Shown here: piece by piece, positions 8,348-15,446 of the stretch
Position numbering within the stretch: the first letter of the stretch is position 1
Layout: the number at the start of each line of letters is the position of its first letter
NCBI GenBank assembly: GCA_030046135.1
Contig: JASIEC010000074.1
Location: forward strand, 1 to 25,010
Length of the DNA: 25,010 bases
Direction of reading: 5' to 3'
DNA from: Thermoplasmata archaeon
GTDB taxonomy: Archaea > Thermoplasmatota > Thermoplasmata > Lutacidiplasmatales > UBA184
Position numbers and translations under genes: made by a program
Notes under the pieces: generated by a model
Database searches by the model: none
Told to the model about the DNA's origin: nothing
What the model saw: the letters and a program-made list of their open reading frames with translations, nothing else

Positions 8348-10073
8348 AGCGCCAGAGCGTCGTCTTCGCGAGGTCGATGACCTCGTCGCCGCGCCCGCTG
8401 AGCACGGCCTTCACGACGAAGAGTCCGAACTTGCGCACGAGCTCGAGGTCGACGCTCGGGGGCAGGACGATCTCCTGGCGATCGACCGCGACCTCGACGA
8501 GCGCCGGGCCGGGGTGGGCGAGCGCCTCGACGAGCGCGGGCCGGACCTCGCCCGGGGTCGTCGCCGACAGCCCGAGGAGCCCGGCGGAGCGAGCGAGGCC
8601 GGCGAAGTCGGGATTCTTGAGGTCCGTGGCGGACGGGAGGAACCCCGCCGACTCCATCTCGAGGGCCACGAAGGCGAGCGCATCGTTCCGGAACACCACC
8701 ACCTTGACGGGCAGGTCGAGCTGACGGAGGGTGAGGAGCTCGCCCAACAGCATCGAGAGGCCGCCGTCCCCGGACATCGAGATCACCTGACGGCCCGGGA
8801 AGGCGAGCTGCGCCCCGATCGCCTGCGGCAGCGCGTTCGCCATCGACGCGTGGGTGAACGAGCCGATCAGGCGGCGCCGGCCGTTCATCGCGAGGTACCG
8901 GGCCGCCCAGACGGTCGGGGTGCCTACGTCGCAGGCGAAGACCGCGTCCTCGGAGGCGAGCTCGTTGAGCAGTCTCGCCACGTACTGCGGATGGATCTTC
9001 GAGCCCGGTCCCCCTTCCGTCGCGAGGGCGTCGAGGCCCTCCCGCGACGTGCCGTAGTCGGCGAGCGCCGAGGCAAGATGGCGGCCGTCGCGGGGTCCGG
9101 GGAGGCGCGGGAGGAGGGCCTCGAGCGTCGCCCCGACGTCCCCCACGACGCCGAACGCGACAGGGACCCGATGGCCGATCTGCTCGCCGCGGACGTCGAC
9201 CTGGACCACCGTCGCCTTCGAAGGGTAGAACTGCCGGTACGGGAAGTCGGTCCCGAGCAGGAGGACGAGGTCGGCGGCCTGGAGGGCGTGGTAGCCCGAG
9301 GCGAACCCCAGGAGGCCCGTCATCCCGACGTCGCAGGGGTTCGCGTACTCGACGAACGGTTTCCCACGGAGCGTGTGGACGATCGGGGCCCGCAGTCGCT
9401 CGGCCAGGGTGACGAGCGCGTCGTGCGCCTCCGCGCATCCCGCGCCGGCGAGGATCGTCACCTTCGCGGCCCCCGCGAGGAGCTCGGCGAGCCGCGCCAC
9501 GTCCGGCTCGGCCGGCACGGTTCGGGGCCGTCGGTCGGGAAGGCGGATCCCCGACGGCTCTTCGGTCGCCGGCCGGAGCGCGACATCGCCGGGGAGCGCC
9601 ACCACGGCGACGCCTTCCCGGGCGAGGGCGGTCCGCATCGCGATCTCGAGGACCCGGGGCATCTGCTCGGGCTGCGAGACCAGCTCCGCGTAGTGGCTGC
9701 ACTCCCGGAACAGCTGGTCCGGATGGGTCTCCTGGAAGTATCCTCCGCCGATCTCGGGGCTCGGGATGTGCGCCGCGATCGCGAGCACGGGAGCCCGGCT
9801 GCGGTGGGCGTCGAACAGTCCGTTGATGAGGTGCAGGTTCCCCGGACCACAGCTGCCGGCGCAGACGGCGAGCCGACCGGTGAGCTGGGCCTCCGCGCCC
9901 GCGGCGAACGCCGCGGACTCCTCGTGCCGGACGGGGACCCAGGCGATCTCCTTACGGGGCCGGATCGAATCGGTGATCCCGTTGAGCGAGTCACCCGCGA
10001 CGCCGTAGATCCGTCGAACGCCGGCGCCCACGAGGGTGTCGACCAGCAGATCGGCCACGCGGTGGAGCGACAT
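8346..10073 (-). CDS. poxB: PoxB-like thiamine-diphosphate pyruvate oxidase/dehydrogenase
   Basis: This 575-aa ThDP- and FAD-dependent enzyme is predicted to decarboxylate pyruvate to acetate and CO2 and pass electrons to membrane quinone. Visible features are VRHEESAAFAAGAEAQ with the ThDP-activating Glu51; CAGSCGPGNLHLINGL (71-86); the FAD/central domain; and the ThDP-Mg motif with GDGG (435-438) and the matching Asn463. Long stretches match what I recall of E. coli PoxB (AAHIPSPEIGGGYFQETHP, LFRECSHY). The C-terminus, ending SGRGDEVIDLAKTTLWR, resembles the amphipathic tail that anchors E. coli PoxB to membranes. Length is also close to that enzyme. ATG 10073 has a TATA-like box about 24-31 nt upstream. 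The strong bacterial resemblance suggests acquisition by transfer. An acetolactate synthase-like role is less likely. Confidence 0.9.
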   Translation of the reverse strand: MSLHRVADLLVDTLVGAGVRRIYGVAGDSLNGITDSIRPRKEIAWVPVRHEESAAFAAGAEAQLTGRLAVCAGSCGPGNLHLINGLFDAHRSRAPVLAIAAHIPSPEIGGGYFQETHPDQLFRECSHYAELVSQPEQMPRVLEIAMRTALAREGVAVVALPGDVALRPATEEPSGIRLPDRRPRTVPAEPDVARLAELLAGAAKVTILAGAGCAEAHDALVTLAERLRAPIVHTLRGKPFVEYANPCDVGMTGLLGFASGYHALQAADLVLLLGTDFPYRQFYPSKATVVQVDVRGEQIGHRVPVAFGVVGDVGATLEALLPRLPGPRDGRHLASALADYGTSREGLDALATEGGPGSKIHPQYVARLLNELASEDAVFACDVGTPTVWAARYLAMNGRRRLIGSFTHASMANALPQAIGAQLAFPGRQVISMSGDGGLSMLLGELLTLRQLDLPVKVVVFRNDALAFVALEMESAGFLPSATDLKNPDFAGLARSAGLLGLSATTPGEVRPALVEALAHPGPALVEVAVDRQEIVLPPSVDLELVRKFGLFVVKAVLSGRGDEVIDLAKTTLWR

Positions 10074-10096
10074 GGACGAGGTCCGAGGAGCGAGGG

Positions 10097-10104
10097 CTAT
10101 TTGC
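10097..10104 (-). promoter_or_regulatory. TATA-like box for the PoxB-like gene
   Basis: On the minus strand it reads GCAAATAG, 24-31 nt before the ATG at 10073, in otherwise GC-rich DNA. The spacing suits a leaderless transcript. Confidence 0.45.
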
Positions 10105-10121
10105 GGGCAGCGGCCCGGCTT

Positions 10122-11087
10122 CTACGGCACGAAGACCCGGCGGACTCCGCCGGGCTCGGGCCGGTCCCAGGCCTCGGCGACCGACGCGAGCGGGACGCTC
10201 TCCGTCGAGAGGGGGAGGTCGGGTGCGCGCGCGAGCTCCCAGATCTTCGGAAGCGACCCGATAACCGCCGAGACCGGCACGCTGCCGATGCCGCTCCCGA
10301 CGAGCTCGAGGCCGCTGCTCCGGAACGGCTCGGACGGCACCGGGGCGACCGGACCGGCCATCGAGCCCACGGAGACGTACCGCGCCCGACGGACCGACTC
10401 CACGTGGCCCCGTCCGGTGAACGTCCGGAGCGCGACCCCCGCGGCCGGTCCCCAGACGAAATCGACGACGACGTCGATCGGATGCTCGCGGTCCTCCTTC
10501 GCGAGCGCCGCCGCGAGAGCGTCGTCCGACTGATCGAGCGAGAGGGTCGCGTCCGCTCCGAGCCCGGGGAGGGTCTTGAGCACGTCCTCGTTCCGGCCCG
10601 CGGCGACGACGCGTCCCGCGCCGAGGTGGCGAGCGACGCGGATCGCGACCTTCCCGGCCACCCCCGTGGCCCCGAGGATGAGCACCGTCTCCCCGGGCGC
10701 GAGCTTCGTGCGGTGAGCGAGCGCGAGCCATGACGCGAGCGCGGCGTTCGGCAGCGCTGCCGCGCGGACGTCGTCCACGTACTCGGGCACGGGGACGCAG
10801 CGATCGCGGGGGACGACCGTGAGCTCGCCCATCATCCCGTACGGGGAGCGGGGACCGTTCGCGTAGACCCTCGTCCCGTCCGGGAGGGTTCCCGCCCCGT
10901 CCACCCCGACCCCGCACGGGAGCGCGGTCGGCCGGGCGTAGTGCGACCCGCGTGCCGTCGAACGAGCGAGCTGCGTGAGGGCGCTCGCCTTCACGCGGAG
11001 GAGCACCTCCCCGGGCCCGGCGGTCGGCTCGGGAAATTCCTCGTACCGGGGCGGCTCGCCGAACGCATGCAAGACGGCGGCCTTCAT
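10122..11087 (-). CDS. Zinc-less MDR oxidoreductase (quinone oxidoreductase-like)
   Basis: This 321-aa medium-chain dehydrogenase/reductase has a GroES-like N-terminal half (MKAAVLHAFGEPPRYEEFPEP) and a Rossmann half with the nucleotide loop GATGVAGKVAIRVARHLGA (from residue 139) followed by VVAAGR, a sequence usual in NADPH-using quinone-reductase types. The structural-zinc cysteine lobe is absent. The substrate is unknown. ATG 11087 gives the typical 'MKAAV' start; a GTG at 11093 would add two residues. The ATG overlaps (ATGA) the stop of a possible 23-codon leader ORF. It lies in the same direction as, and 48 nt upstream of, the PoxB-like gene, which appears to have its own promoter. Confidence 0.85.
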   Translation of the reverse strand: MKAAVLHAFGEPPRYEEFPEPTAGPGEVLLRVKASALTQLARSTARGSHYARPTALPCGVGVDGAGTLPDGTRVYANGPRSPYGMMGELTVVPRDRCVPVPEYVDDVRAAALPNAALASWLALAHRTKLAPGETVLILGATGVAGKVAIRVARHLGAGRVVAAGRNEDVLKTLPGLGADATLSLDQSDDALAAALAKEDREHPIDVVVDFVWGPAAGVALRTFTGRGHVESVRRARYVSVGSMAGPVAPVPSEPFRSSGLELVGSGIGSVPVSAVIGSLPKIWELARAPDLPLSTESVPLASVAEAWDRPEPGGVRRVFVP

Positions 11088-11155
11088 CTCCACCTTGTCC
11101 CGATGTCGAGGTCGGTCGGGAGCCGTGACGAGACCGGCTCGATGGCAGATGACAT
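11084..11155 (-). CDS. Possible 23-codon leader ORF coupled to the MDR gene
   Basis: An ATG at 11155 is preceded by GGAGG (11164-11168 on the minus strand) with an 8-nt spacer. The frame runs 23 codons (MSSAIEPVSS...IGTRWR) and its TGA overlaps the MDR ATG as ATGA, the same junction used between real genes elsewhere in this window. The MDR gene itself has no clear ribosome binding site outside this ORF. It may be a leader peptide or a translational relay, or the arrangement may be chance. No homologue is recognised. Confidence 0.3.
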   Translation of the reverse strand: MSSAIEPVSSRLPTDLDIGTRWR

Positions 11156-11171
11156 CTCGCTCCCCTCCTCG

Positions 11172-11184
11172 CTCTCGTCGAGAG
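11172..11184 (-). terminator. Small hairpin downstream of the VOC gene
   Basis: Arms CTCTC (11172-11176) and GAGAG (11180-11184) with a 3-nt GTC loop lie about 58 nt after the VOC-protein stop. No T-tract follows. This is weak evidence for termination. Confidence 0.15.
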
Positions 11185-11241
11185 AGGGTGCGCCGCGGGG
11201 GTCGCCAGGGCGTCTCTCGGGCGAGGGACTCGGGGAACGGC

Positions 11242-11634
11242 TCATGCGCGTCGGCCGAACGCCCATCCCCTCTTGTCGATCACGTCGAAGAGGTTGCCGT
11301 CCGGGTCGCGAAGGGTGACGAAATCCTGACCCGGGGTCGCGGGTCGCTCGAGGGTCGCGCCCAGCCGGAGAAGTCGTTTGACCTCCTGTTCGGGAGCCGA
11401 CGAGTAGAGATCCAGGTGGAGTCGGTACTCCTCCGACGGTCCGTCGGCCGTCGCGCTCAGCGTGAGGTTCGGGCCCCGTCCGTCCGGAGCCGTCAGGACG
11501 ATCCCGTCCGGTTCGCCCGGTTCGCGAGGGACATAGTGGAGGGCCTCCTGCCAAAAGGCGATCATGCGAGGGAGATCGGTGCAATCGACGACGATGGATC
11601 CGACCCAGATCGAGCTCGCTTTCGAGGCGGTCAC
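11242..11634 (-). CDS. VOC-fold (glyoxalase/dioxygenase superfamily) protein
   Basis: This 130-aa single-module-length protein has the paired beta-alpha-beta pattern of the vicinal oxygen chelate superfamily: SIWVGSIVVDCTDLPRMIAFWQEAL, then YRLHLDLY (candidate metal ligand His73), and DPDGNLFDVID near the C-terminus. Members include glyoxalase I-like enzymes, fosfomycin or bleomycin resistance proteins and ring-cleaving dioxygenases; the substrate here cannot be told. GTG 11634 was chosen because a TATA-like CCTTATTG sits about 23-30 nt upstream and the protein then starts just before the first strand. The same frame is open for another 119 codons upstream, but that stretch is Arg/Gly-rich and carries the promoter. 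Confidence 0.75.
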   Translation of the reverse strand: MTASKASSIWVGSIVVDCTDLPRMIAFWQEALHYVPREPGEPDGIVLTAPDGRGPNLTLSATADGPSEEYRLHLDLYSSAPEQEVKRLLRLGATLERPATPGQDFVTLRDPDGNLFDVIDKRGWAFGRRA

Positions 11635-11656
11635 CCTGCGAGGAGACCCCCGACCC

Positions 11657-11664
11657 CAATAAGG
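11657..11664 (-). promoter_or_regulatory. TATA-like box for the VOC gene
   Basis: Minus-strand CCTTATTG lies 23-30 nt before GTG 11634 and supports that start. Confidence 0.4.
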
Positions 11665-11822
11665 GCCGGCGGGGACCCGAGCGTCGAGGCCGAAGCGAAC
11701 CCTCCGAGCGTTGCGTCCGTCCCACGCCGTTCTGTGGGTCGCGACCCCGGTTGACAGCCCCTCGAGGATCGCGACTCGTGCGGGGCCTCGCTCACGCCCG
11801 CTGACCGCCGTGTTGCGACACG

Positions 11823-11829
11823 CTATACA
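11823..11829 (+). promoter_or_regulatory. TATA-like box for the surface-protein gene
   Basis: CTATACA lies 24-30 nt before ATG 11853, good leaderless spacing. The 11635-11852 gap between two divergent genes holds this box and the VOC box, and nothing else that I recognise. Confidence 0.5.
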
Positions 11830-11852
11830 CCCGGCGTCCTCGGGGGGATAGG

Positions 11853-12419
11853 ATGAGTCCCGACTCCCGACGGTTTGGACGCAACGTCGGGGCAGGGCCC
11901 GCCGCGGGGACGAGCCCGGACGCGGGCTGGCGAGCGGCCCGGCAGTGGCGGACGATCTCCGTGATCGTGGCCCTCGCTCTTGGGGCGACACTCGTACTCG
12001 CGTTCGTGCCTCTTCGGTCCGTGGAGACCCAGGACGAGCGGGTCATGACCTACAGCGTGAGCGTGCCTTCCCACAACTTCGGGACGGAGCCCATCGACCA
12101 TGGGTTCCTCGACCTCTGCAATGCCGGAGCTTCGCAGCTGCGGCTCGTCGGGAACCAGACGGTGTGGCTGGCGTGGCAGGTAACGGCCGGCAACGAGCCC
12201 GCCTACGCCGACCTCGTGGCCGTTCCGGGGGGGACCCCGACGAGTCTCTACAACGCGACCGGCGTGGGAGAGGGAGGCTTCGCCCAGACCTCGTCGACCG
12301 AGCTCGCCGACGTGTGCGCATCAAACCCGATCTTCGGCGCCTATTCCAACTCTAGCTTGACGATCGAACTGCAGGTGGGCCTGATCTACGCCCACTCGGT
12401 GACGGTCGCGGTCGCTTGA
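11853..12419 (+). CDS. Membrane-anchored surface protein of unknown function
   Basis: This 188-aa protein has a basic, Pro/Gly/Ala-rich cytoplasmic N-terminus, one transmembrane helix at about residues 34-53 (ISVIVALALGATLVLAFV), and an external domain of about 135 residues rich in Thr, Ser, Asn and aromatic residues. The external part looks all-beta (VMTYSVSVPSHNFG, SLTIELQVGLIYAHSVTVAVA) and contains three N-glycosylation sequons (NQT, NAT, NSS) and two cysteines (in DLCNAG and ADVCAS) that could form a disulfide. No lipobox or catalytic motif is seen and I do not recognise the family. Its topology resembles archaeal pseudopilin-like or secreted beta-sandwich proteins, but that is only a resemblance. 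A TATA-like box precedes it, and it stands alone. Confidence 0.7.
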   Translation: MSPDSRRFGRNVGAGPAAGTSPDAGWRAARQWRTISVIVALALGATLVLAFVPLRSVETQDERVMTYSVSVPSHNFGTEPIDHGFLDLCNAGASQLRLVGNQTVWLAWQVTAGNEPAYADLVAVPGGTPTSLYNATGVGEGGFAQTSSTELADVCASNPIFGAYSNSSLTIELQVGLIYAHSVTVAVA

Positions 12420-12568
12420 GGAGCTCCGGAGGCAAACGACGGCGGGCCTCGGGACGTCGTCCCGTTCCGATCGGTCCGGGTCGAGGGCGGCGAAGGTCCC
12501 GGAGCGATCGATGTTGAGAGGGTTCCGACGAGGGTTCCCTAGATCAGCGCCCCCGTGAGCGGACGGAG

Positions 12569-12642
12569 TGGACTGGTCGGGATTTGAACCCGAGGCCTCC
12601 GGTTTGCAAAACCGGCGATCTTCCGAACTGATCTACCAGCCC
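12569..12642 (-). tRNA. tRNA-Ala (anticodon UGC)
   Basis: The minus strand folds into a full cloverleaf. The acceptor pairs GGGCTGG with CCAGTCC and includes the G3:U70 wobble that marks alanine tRNAs. The anticodon stem CCGGT/ACCGG holds the loop TTTGCAA, giving anticodon TGC. The T arm contains GGTTCAAATCC and the discriminator is A73. CCA is not encoded and there is no intron at the usual site. An AT-rich patch at 12672-12680, overlapping the NUDIX stop, is the likely TATA box. Confidence 0.95.
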
Positions 12643-12651
12643 GCCGGACGA

Positions 12652-12666
12652 CGAACGGCTCGTTCG
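12652..12666. terminator. Compact hairpin between the NUDIX stop and tRNA-Ala
   Basis: Perfect 6-bp arms CGAACG (12652-12657) and CGTTCG (12661-12666) with a GCT loop lie 5 nt after the NUDIX stop on the minus strand and just upstream of tRNA-Ala. It could end the NUDIX transcript or be part of the tRNA leader. Confidence 0.3.
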
Positions 12667-12671
12667 GACGG

Positions 12672-13388
12672 TTAGCTTTTCGGAGGGGGGGCGACCGACT
12701 CCCACGCCCGGGCGAGCTTCGGCACCGTCTCCCGCCTCCCGAGCTCCTCGGCGCCGACCCACACGGCCTCGGTGTGTTCCCAGTCGAGTCGGATCCGCGT
12801 CGTGCGGGTCTCGAACCGGAACGGGTGGACGATGTACACGGTCGAGGCGTTCCTCGCGAGGACCGGGACGCCTTCGGACCGGAGCGAGAGCGCCGGGCGC
12901 TCGAGGCTCACCTCCTCGCCGATCTCTTGGTAGGCCTGCTCGAGCGGCGTCGGGGCCTCGAGGAACCCCGAGACGGCGGCCCAGCGTCCCTGGAAGCTCC
13001 CGACCTTCTCCGAGCGCTTCAGGAGCAGGATCCTCCCGTCCCGTCTCTGGAGGAACGCCGTCACGACGTGGATCTCCCGGACCCCCACGATTGTCACCTC
13101 GGCCCGGTCCCCGTCGAGTTCGACCGTCTCGCCTTCGCGGAAGAGATCGCGATCGAGCCCCGCGACCGCCGGTCGGTCCTCCCGGGACTCCTCGGGCGGT
13201 GCCGGTACTCCGTGGACGGCGAATCCAACCACCCCTTCGAGGTCGACATTCTGGGGCGGCCACCACAGCGAGGCCACCGAGAGCACCGCGGGGAACGGGC
13301 CCCCGCCCCGCCAGTCGAGCGGATCGTCCGCGAACCGGACACTCCCGCGCGCGTGACCCCCCGCGAGCCGAACGCCCGGCAGTGCCAT
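12672..13388 (-). CDS. NUDIX-fold protein with extra N-terminal domain
   Basis: This is a 238-aa protein. From about residue 105 it follows the NUDIX fold: a strand VVTAFLQRRDGRILLLKRS, then SFQGRWAAVSGFLE, then a NUDIX helix EQAYQEIGEEV. The metal-binding glutamates (155, 158, 159) are present, but the usual Arg before the first is Gln and the closing Gly is Ser, so the box is degenerate and shortened by about one residue. NUDIX enzymes hydrolyse nucleoside diphosphates linked to another group; activity here is uncertain. The first 100 residues are a separate beta-rich region (GHARGSVRFADDPLDWRGGG, SLWWPPQNVDLEGVVGF) that I cannot assign. A divergent LLM monooxygenase gene begins less than 100 nt away. 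No clear TATA box is seen. Confidence 0.75.
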   Translation of the reverse strand: MALPGVRLAGGHARGSVRFADDPLDWRGGGPFPAVLSVASLWWPPQNVDLEGVVGFAVHGVPAPPEESREDRPAVAGLDRDLFREGETVELDGDRAEVTIVGVREIHVVTAFLQRRDGRILLLKRSEKVGSFQGRWAAVSGFLEAPTPLEQAYQEIGEEVSLERPALSLRSEGVPVLARNASTVYIVHPFRFETRTTRIRLDWEHTEAVWVGAEELGRRETVPKLARAWESVAPPPKS

Positions 13389-13480
13389 CGCACGGGAAGC
13401 GCCCCAGCCCTCTTCGCGCTGTCGAGCCGGGCTTGGGCGGGCCGCGAAGGGCCATGTACCGCCTCCGGGTCCGCCCGGTG

Positions 13481-14494
13481 ATGCGGCTCAGCGCGTTCAC
13501 GGTCGTCGACGCGTACCCGGACTCGGGCCCGTCGTCGGAGGACCGCGTCCGGGAGGTCGTCGGGCTCGCCGAGGCCGCCGAGGCCGGCGGCCTCTCGGCG
13601 CTCTGGGTCGCCGAGCACCACTTCCATCCGGGGGGTGCCTGCCCGTCGCCGCCGGTGCTCCTGGCGGCGTGCGGGGCCCGGACGCGATCGCTCCGGCTCG
13701 GTTCGCTCGTGAGCGTCCTGCCGTTCCACCGCGCGGTCGACGTCGCCGAACAGTACGCCCTTCTCGACCGCCTTCTCGGCGGCCGGCTGAACCTCGGTCT
13801 CGGCAGCGGCTACATCCCGGCGGAGCTCGAGGCGTTCGGTGTCGACCCCACGACGAAGCGCGAGGTGTTCGACCGCACGTTGTCGAGCCTCCTGGACGCC
13901 TTCGCCGGCCGGGAGATCCGGGTGGACGGCGAGCGAACCCCTCCGGTCCGGCTCAACGTGCTCCCGGTCCAGCGTCCGCACCCGCCGCTGTGGATCGCCG
14001 CGCAGCGTCGGGAGGCGATCCCGTTCGTGGCGCGGCGAGGCGTGTCGCTCGCCCTGATCCCCTACGCGACCGTCGCGGACAGTTCGGAGCTCCGGGCGGA
14101 GATCGCGGAGTACCGCCGACACCTTCCGCCCGGCGCGACGGGAGAGGTGCTCGCGGCGGTGCATCTCTACGCGGGGGAGCGACCGGACCGGGCGAGGGCC
14201 GCCCTTCGACGGTACCTCGAGGCGAGGCTCGCCACCGGCTCCCCGTCGTACGAGGCGAAGGCGAAGCATCACCCCGCGGGGGCGACGCCCGAGGCGCTCG
14301 AGGCGAGCGGGTGGGCGCTCTTCGGAGGGGGGGAGGAGGTCGCGCGCCGGGTCGCCGAGCTGGAGACTCTCGGCGTCGACGAGGTGGCGGGGATCTTCGA
14401 CTTCGGGGGGCTCGAGCCGGAGGAGGTCGCTCGCTCGGTGCGCTCCCTAGGCGCGGCTTGGGCGCGGCGTGGCGAAGCGCGGCCGCGCGCCTGA
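13481..14494 (+). CDS. LLM-class flavin-dependent monooxygenase
   Basis: This 337-aa protein of the bacterial luciferase-like superfamily uses reduced flavin (FMN or F420) to oxidise an unknown organic substrate. Diagnostic stretches are MRLSAFTVVDAYP, ALWVAEHHF (the conserved strand with His-His), LRLGSLVSVLPFHRAVDVAEQYALLD, and GLGSGYIPAELEAFGV. Length is usual for the group. ATG 13481 gives the family's typical start; an in-frame ATG at 13454 would add nine residues. No ribosome binding site or TATA box clearly decides. F420 use is possible in an archaeon but not shown by sequence. It ends about 60 nt before the MBL-fold gene, which has its own promoter. Confidence 0.85.
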   Translation: MRLSAFTVVDAYPDSGPSSEDRVREVVGLAEAAEAGGLSALWVAEHHFHPGGACPSPPVLLAACGARTRSLRLGSLVSVLPFHRAVDVAEQYALLDRLLGGRLNLGLGSGYIPAELEAFGVDPTTKREVFDRTLSSLLDAFAGREIRVDGERTPPVRLNVLPVQRPHPPLWIAAQRREAIPFVARRGVSLALIPYATVADSSELRAEIAEYRRHLPPGATGEVLAAVHLYAGERPDRARAALRRYLEARLATGSPSYEAKAKHHPAGATPEALEASGWALFGGGEEVARRVAELETLGVDEVAGIFDFGGLEPEEVARSVRSLGAAWARRGEARPRA

Positions 14495-14515
14495 AGTACG
14501 CCGCGCTCGAACGGG

Positions 14516-14522
14516 ATTTATT
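14516..14522 (+). promoter_or_regulatory. TATA-like box for the MBL-fold gene
   Basis: ATTTATT lies 32-38 nt before ATG 14554, implying a leader of roughly ten bases that contains GAGGT (14546-14550) as a ribosome binding site. Confidence 0.45.
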
Positions 14523-14553
14523 CCCGCGAGGCTCCGGGAGTTTCCGAGGTCCC

Positions 14554-15225
14554 ATGGCGGAGATTCTTCCCGGCGTGCACCAGGTCGAAGGCGTCGACCC
14601 GTCCCCCGACTTCTCAACCCACGTCTACCTGCTGAAGGACCGGGGCGCGAGCTGGACGCTGATCGACACCGGGCTCCCCGGCACCCACGCCGCGACGCTC
14701 GCCTATCTTGCCAAGATCAAGGTCGCGCCGACCGCGGTGAAGAAGATCCTCATCACCCACCTGCATCGGGACCATGTGGGCTCGTTGAAGGCCCTCGCCG
14801 ACGCGACGCACGCCCGCACGTTCGCCCATTGGATCGAGGCGGCGTACATCGCCGGGCGGCCCGCCTACGACGGACCGGGGGTGCCTCCCGCCGAGCCGTT
14901 CACCGTCGACGAGACGCTGAAGGACGGCGACTCCGTCGACGCGGGGGGCGGCCTGATCGCCTACCACACACCCGGGCATACCCCCGGGCACCTCGCCTTC
15001 TACCAGTCCGAGAGGAAGCTCCTGTTCTCGGGGGACCTGTTCTTCGGGGACGGCGCGAAGGTCGTCCTCACCACGCCCGAGTACACCCTGCACACCCCGA
15101 CCGCGCAGATCTCGGCGCGAAGGATGTCGCAGCTCTCGATCGACGCGCTCCTCACCTACCACGGCGGCCCGGTCCTCAAGAACGGGGGCGCCGCCGTTCG
15201 AGCGGTCGCCCAGGGATTCGGCTAG
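14554..15225 (+). CDS. Metallo-beta-lactamase-fold hydrolase
   Basis: This 223-aa single-domain MBL-fold enzyme has a full two-metal site: ITHLHRDHVG (HXHXDH), TPGHTPGHLAF, SGDLFFGDG and the final YHGGP. The second histidine motif and overall length match the glyoxalase II-like/general MBL hydrolase group rather than RNase J or the larger flavodiiron proteins. The substrate is unknown; thioester hydrolysis would be typical. There is no signal peptide, so it is cytoplasmic. ATG 14554 is supported by a TATA-like box and a short leader with GAGGT. It meets tRNA-Pro tail to tail, with a perfect hairpin between them. Confidence 0.88.
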   Translation: MAEILPGVHQVEGVDPSPDFSTHVYLLKDRGASWTLIDTGLPGTHAATLAYLAKIKVAPTAVKKILITHLHRDHVGSLKALADATHARTFAHWIEAAYIAGRPAYDGPGVPPAEPFTVDETLKDGDSVDAGGGLIAYHTPGHTPGHLAFYQSERKLLFSGDLFFGDGAKVVLTTPEYTLHTPTAQISARRMSQLSIDALLTYHGGPVLKNGGAAVRAVAQGFG

Positions 15226-15232
15226 GGAGCCT

Positions 15233-15253
15233 CGTCCCGCGACGTGCGGGACG
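15233..15253. terminator. Perfect hairpin between the MBL gene and tRNA-Pro
   Basis: Arms CGTCCCGC (15233-15240) and GCGGGACG (15246-15253), 8 bp without mismatch, enclose a GACGT loop. It starts 7 nt after the MBL stop and ends 2 nt before the 3' end of the convergent tRNA, the place for a bidirectional terminator. No T-tract follows. Confidence 0.4.
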
Positions 15254-15255
15254 GA

Positions 15256-15330
15256 TGGGACTGGCCAGATTTGAACTGGCGTCTCGGAGTCCCGAACCCC
15301 GAAGGATGGACCAAGCTACCCCACAGTCCC
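15256..15330 (-). tRNA. tRNA-Pro (anticodon CGG)
   Basis: The minus strand folds as a tRNA. The acceptor pairs GGGACTG with CAGTCCC, followed by discriminator A. The anticodon stem CGGGG/CTCCG (one G:U) holds loop TTCGGGA, giving anticodon CGG with G37. The T arm is GCCAG-TTCAAAT-CTGGC. CCA is not encoded and there is no canonical intron. A TATA-like AAATAAG (minus strand, 15356-15362) lies about 26-32 nt upstream. Confidence 0.95.
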
Positions 15331-15355
15331 AGACGGAGTCCGGCCACCGACCCGC

Positions 15356-15362
15356 CTTATTT
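15356..15362 (-). promoter_or_regulatory. TATA-like box for tRNA-Pro
   Basis: Minus-strand AAATAAG lies about 26-32 nt before the tRNA 5' end at 15330, as expected for an archaeal tRNA promoter. Confidence 0.45.
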
Positions 15363-15416
15363 GAGCCTGCGCTGGGCAGGGTTCCGCCGCACCGTTTCGG
15401 GACCTCCTCGGCCCGA

Positions 15417-15424
15417 GTTAGATA
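15417..15424 (+). promoter_or_regulatory. TATA-like box for nreA
   Basis: TTAGATAG lies 23-30 nt before ATG 15447 in GC-rich DNA, giving leaderless spacing. It is divergent from the tRNA-Pro promoter. Confidence 0.45.
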
Positions 15425-15446
15425 GCGGCCCGCGCTCCTCCCCCCG

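Noticed and set aside
8514..10733. A 739-aa plus-strand open frame opposite the PoxB-like and MDR genes
   Set aside because: Antisense to two recognised genes; composition is typical of a high-GC shadow.
12450..12464. Inverted repeat CGGGAC-GTC-GTCCCG between the surface protein and tRNA-Ala
   Set aside because: It lies 30 nt from the nearest stop with no tail, and is plausible by chance in such GC-rich DNA; not counted as a terminator.
12544..13500. A 318-aa minus-strand open frame running through tRNA-Ala
   Set aside because: It reads through the tRNA and is out of frame with the NUDIX protein.
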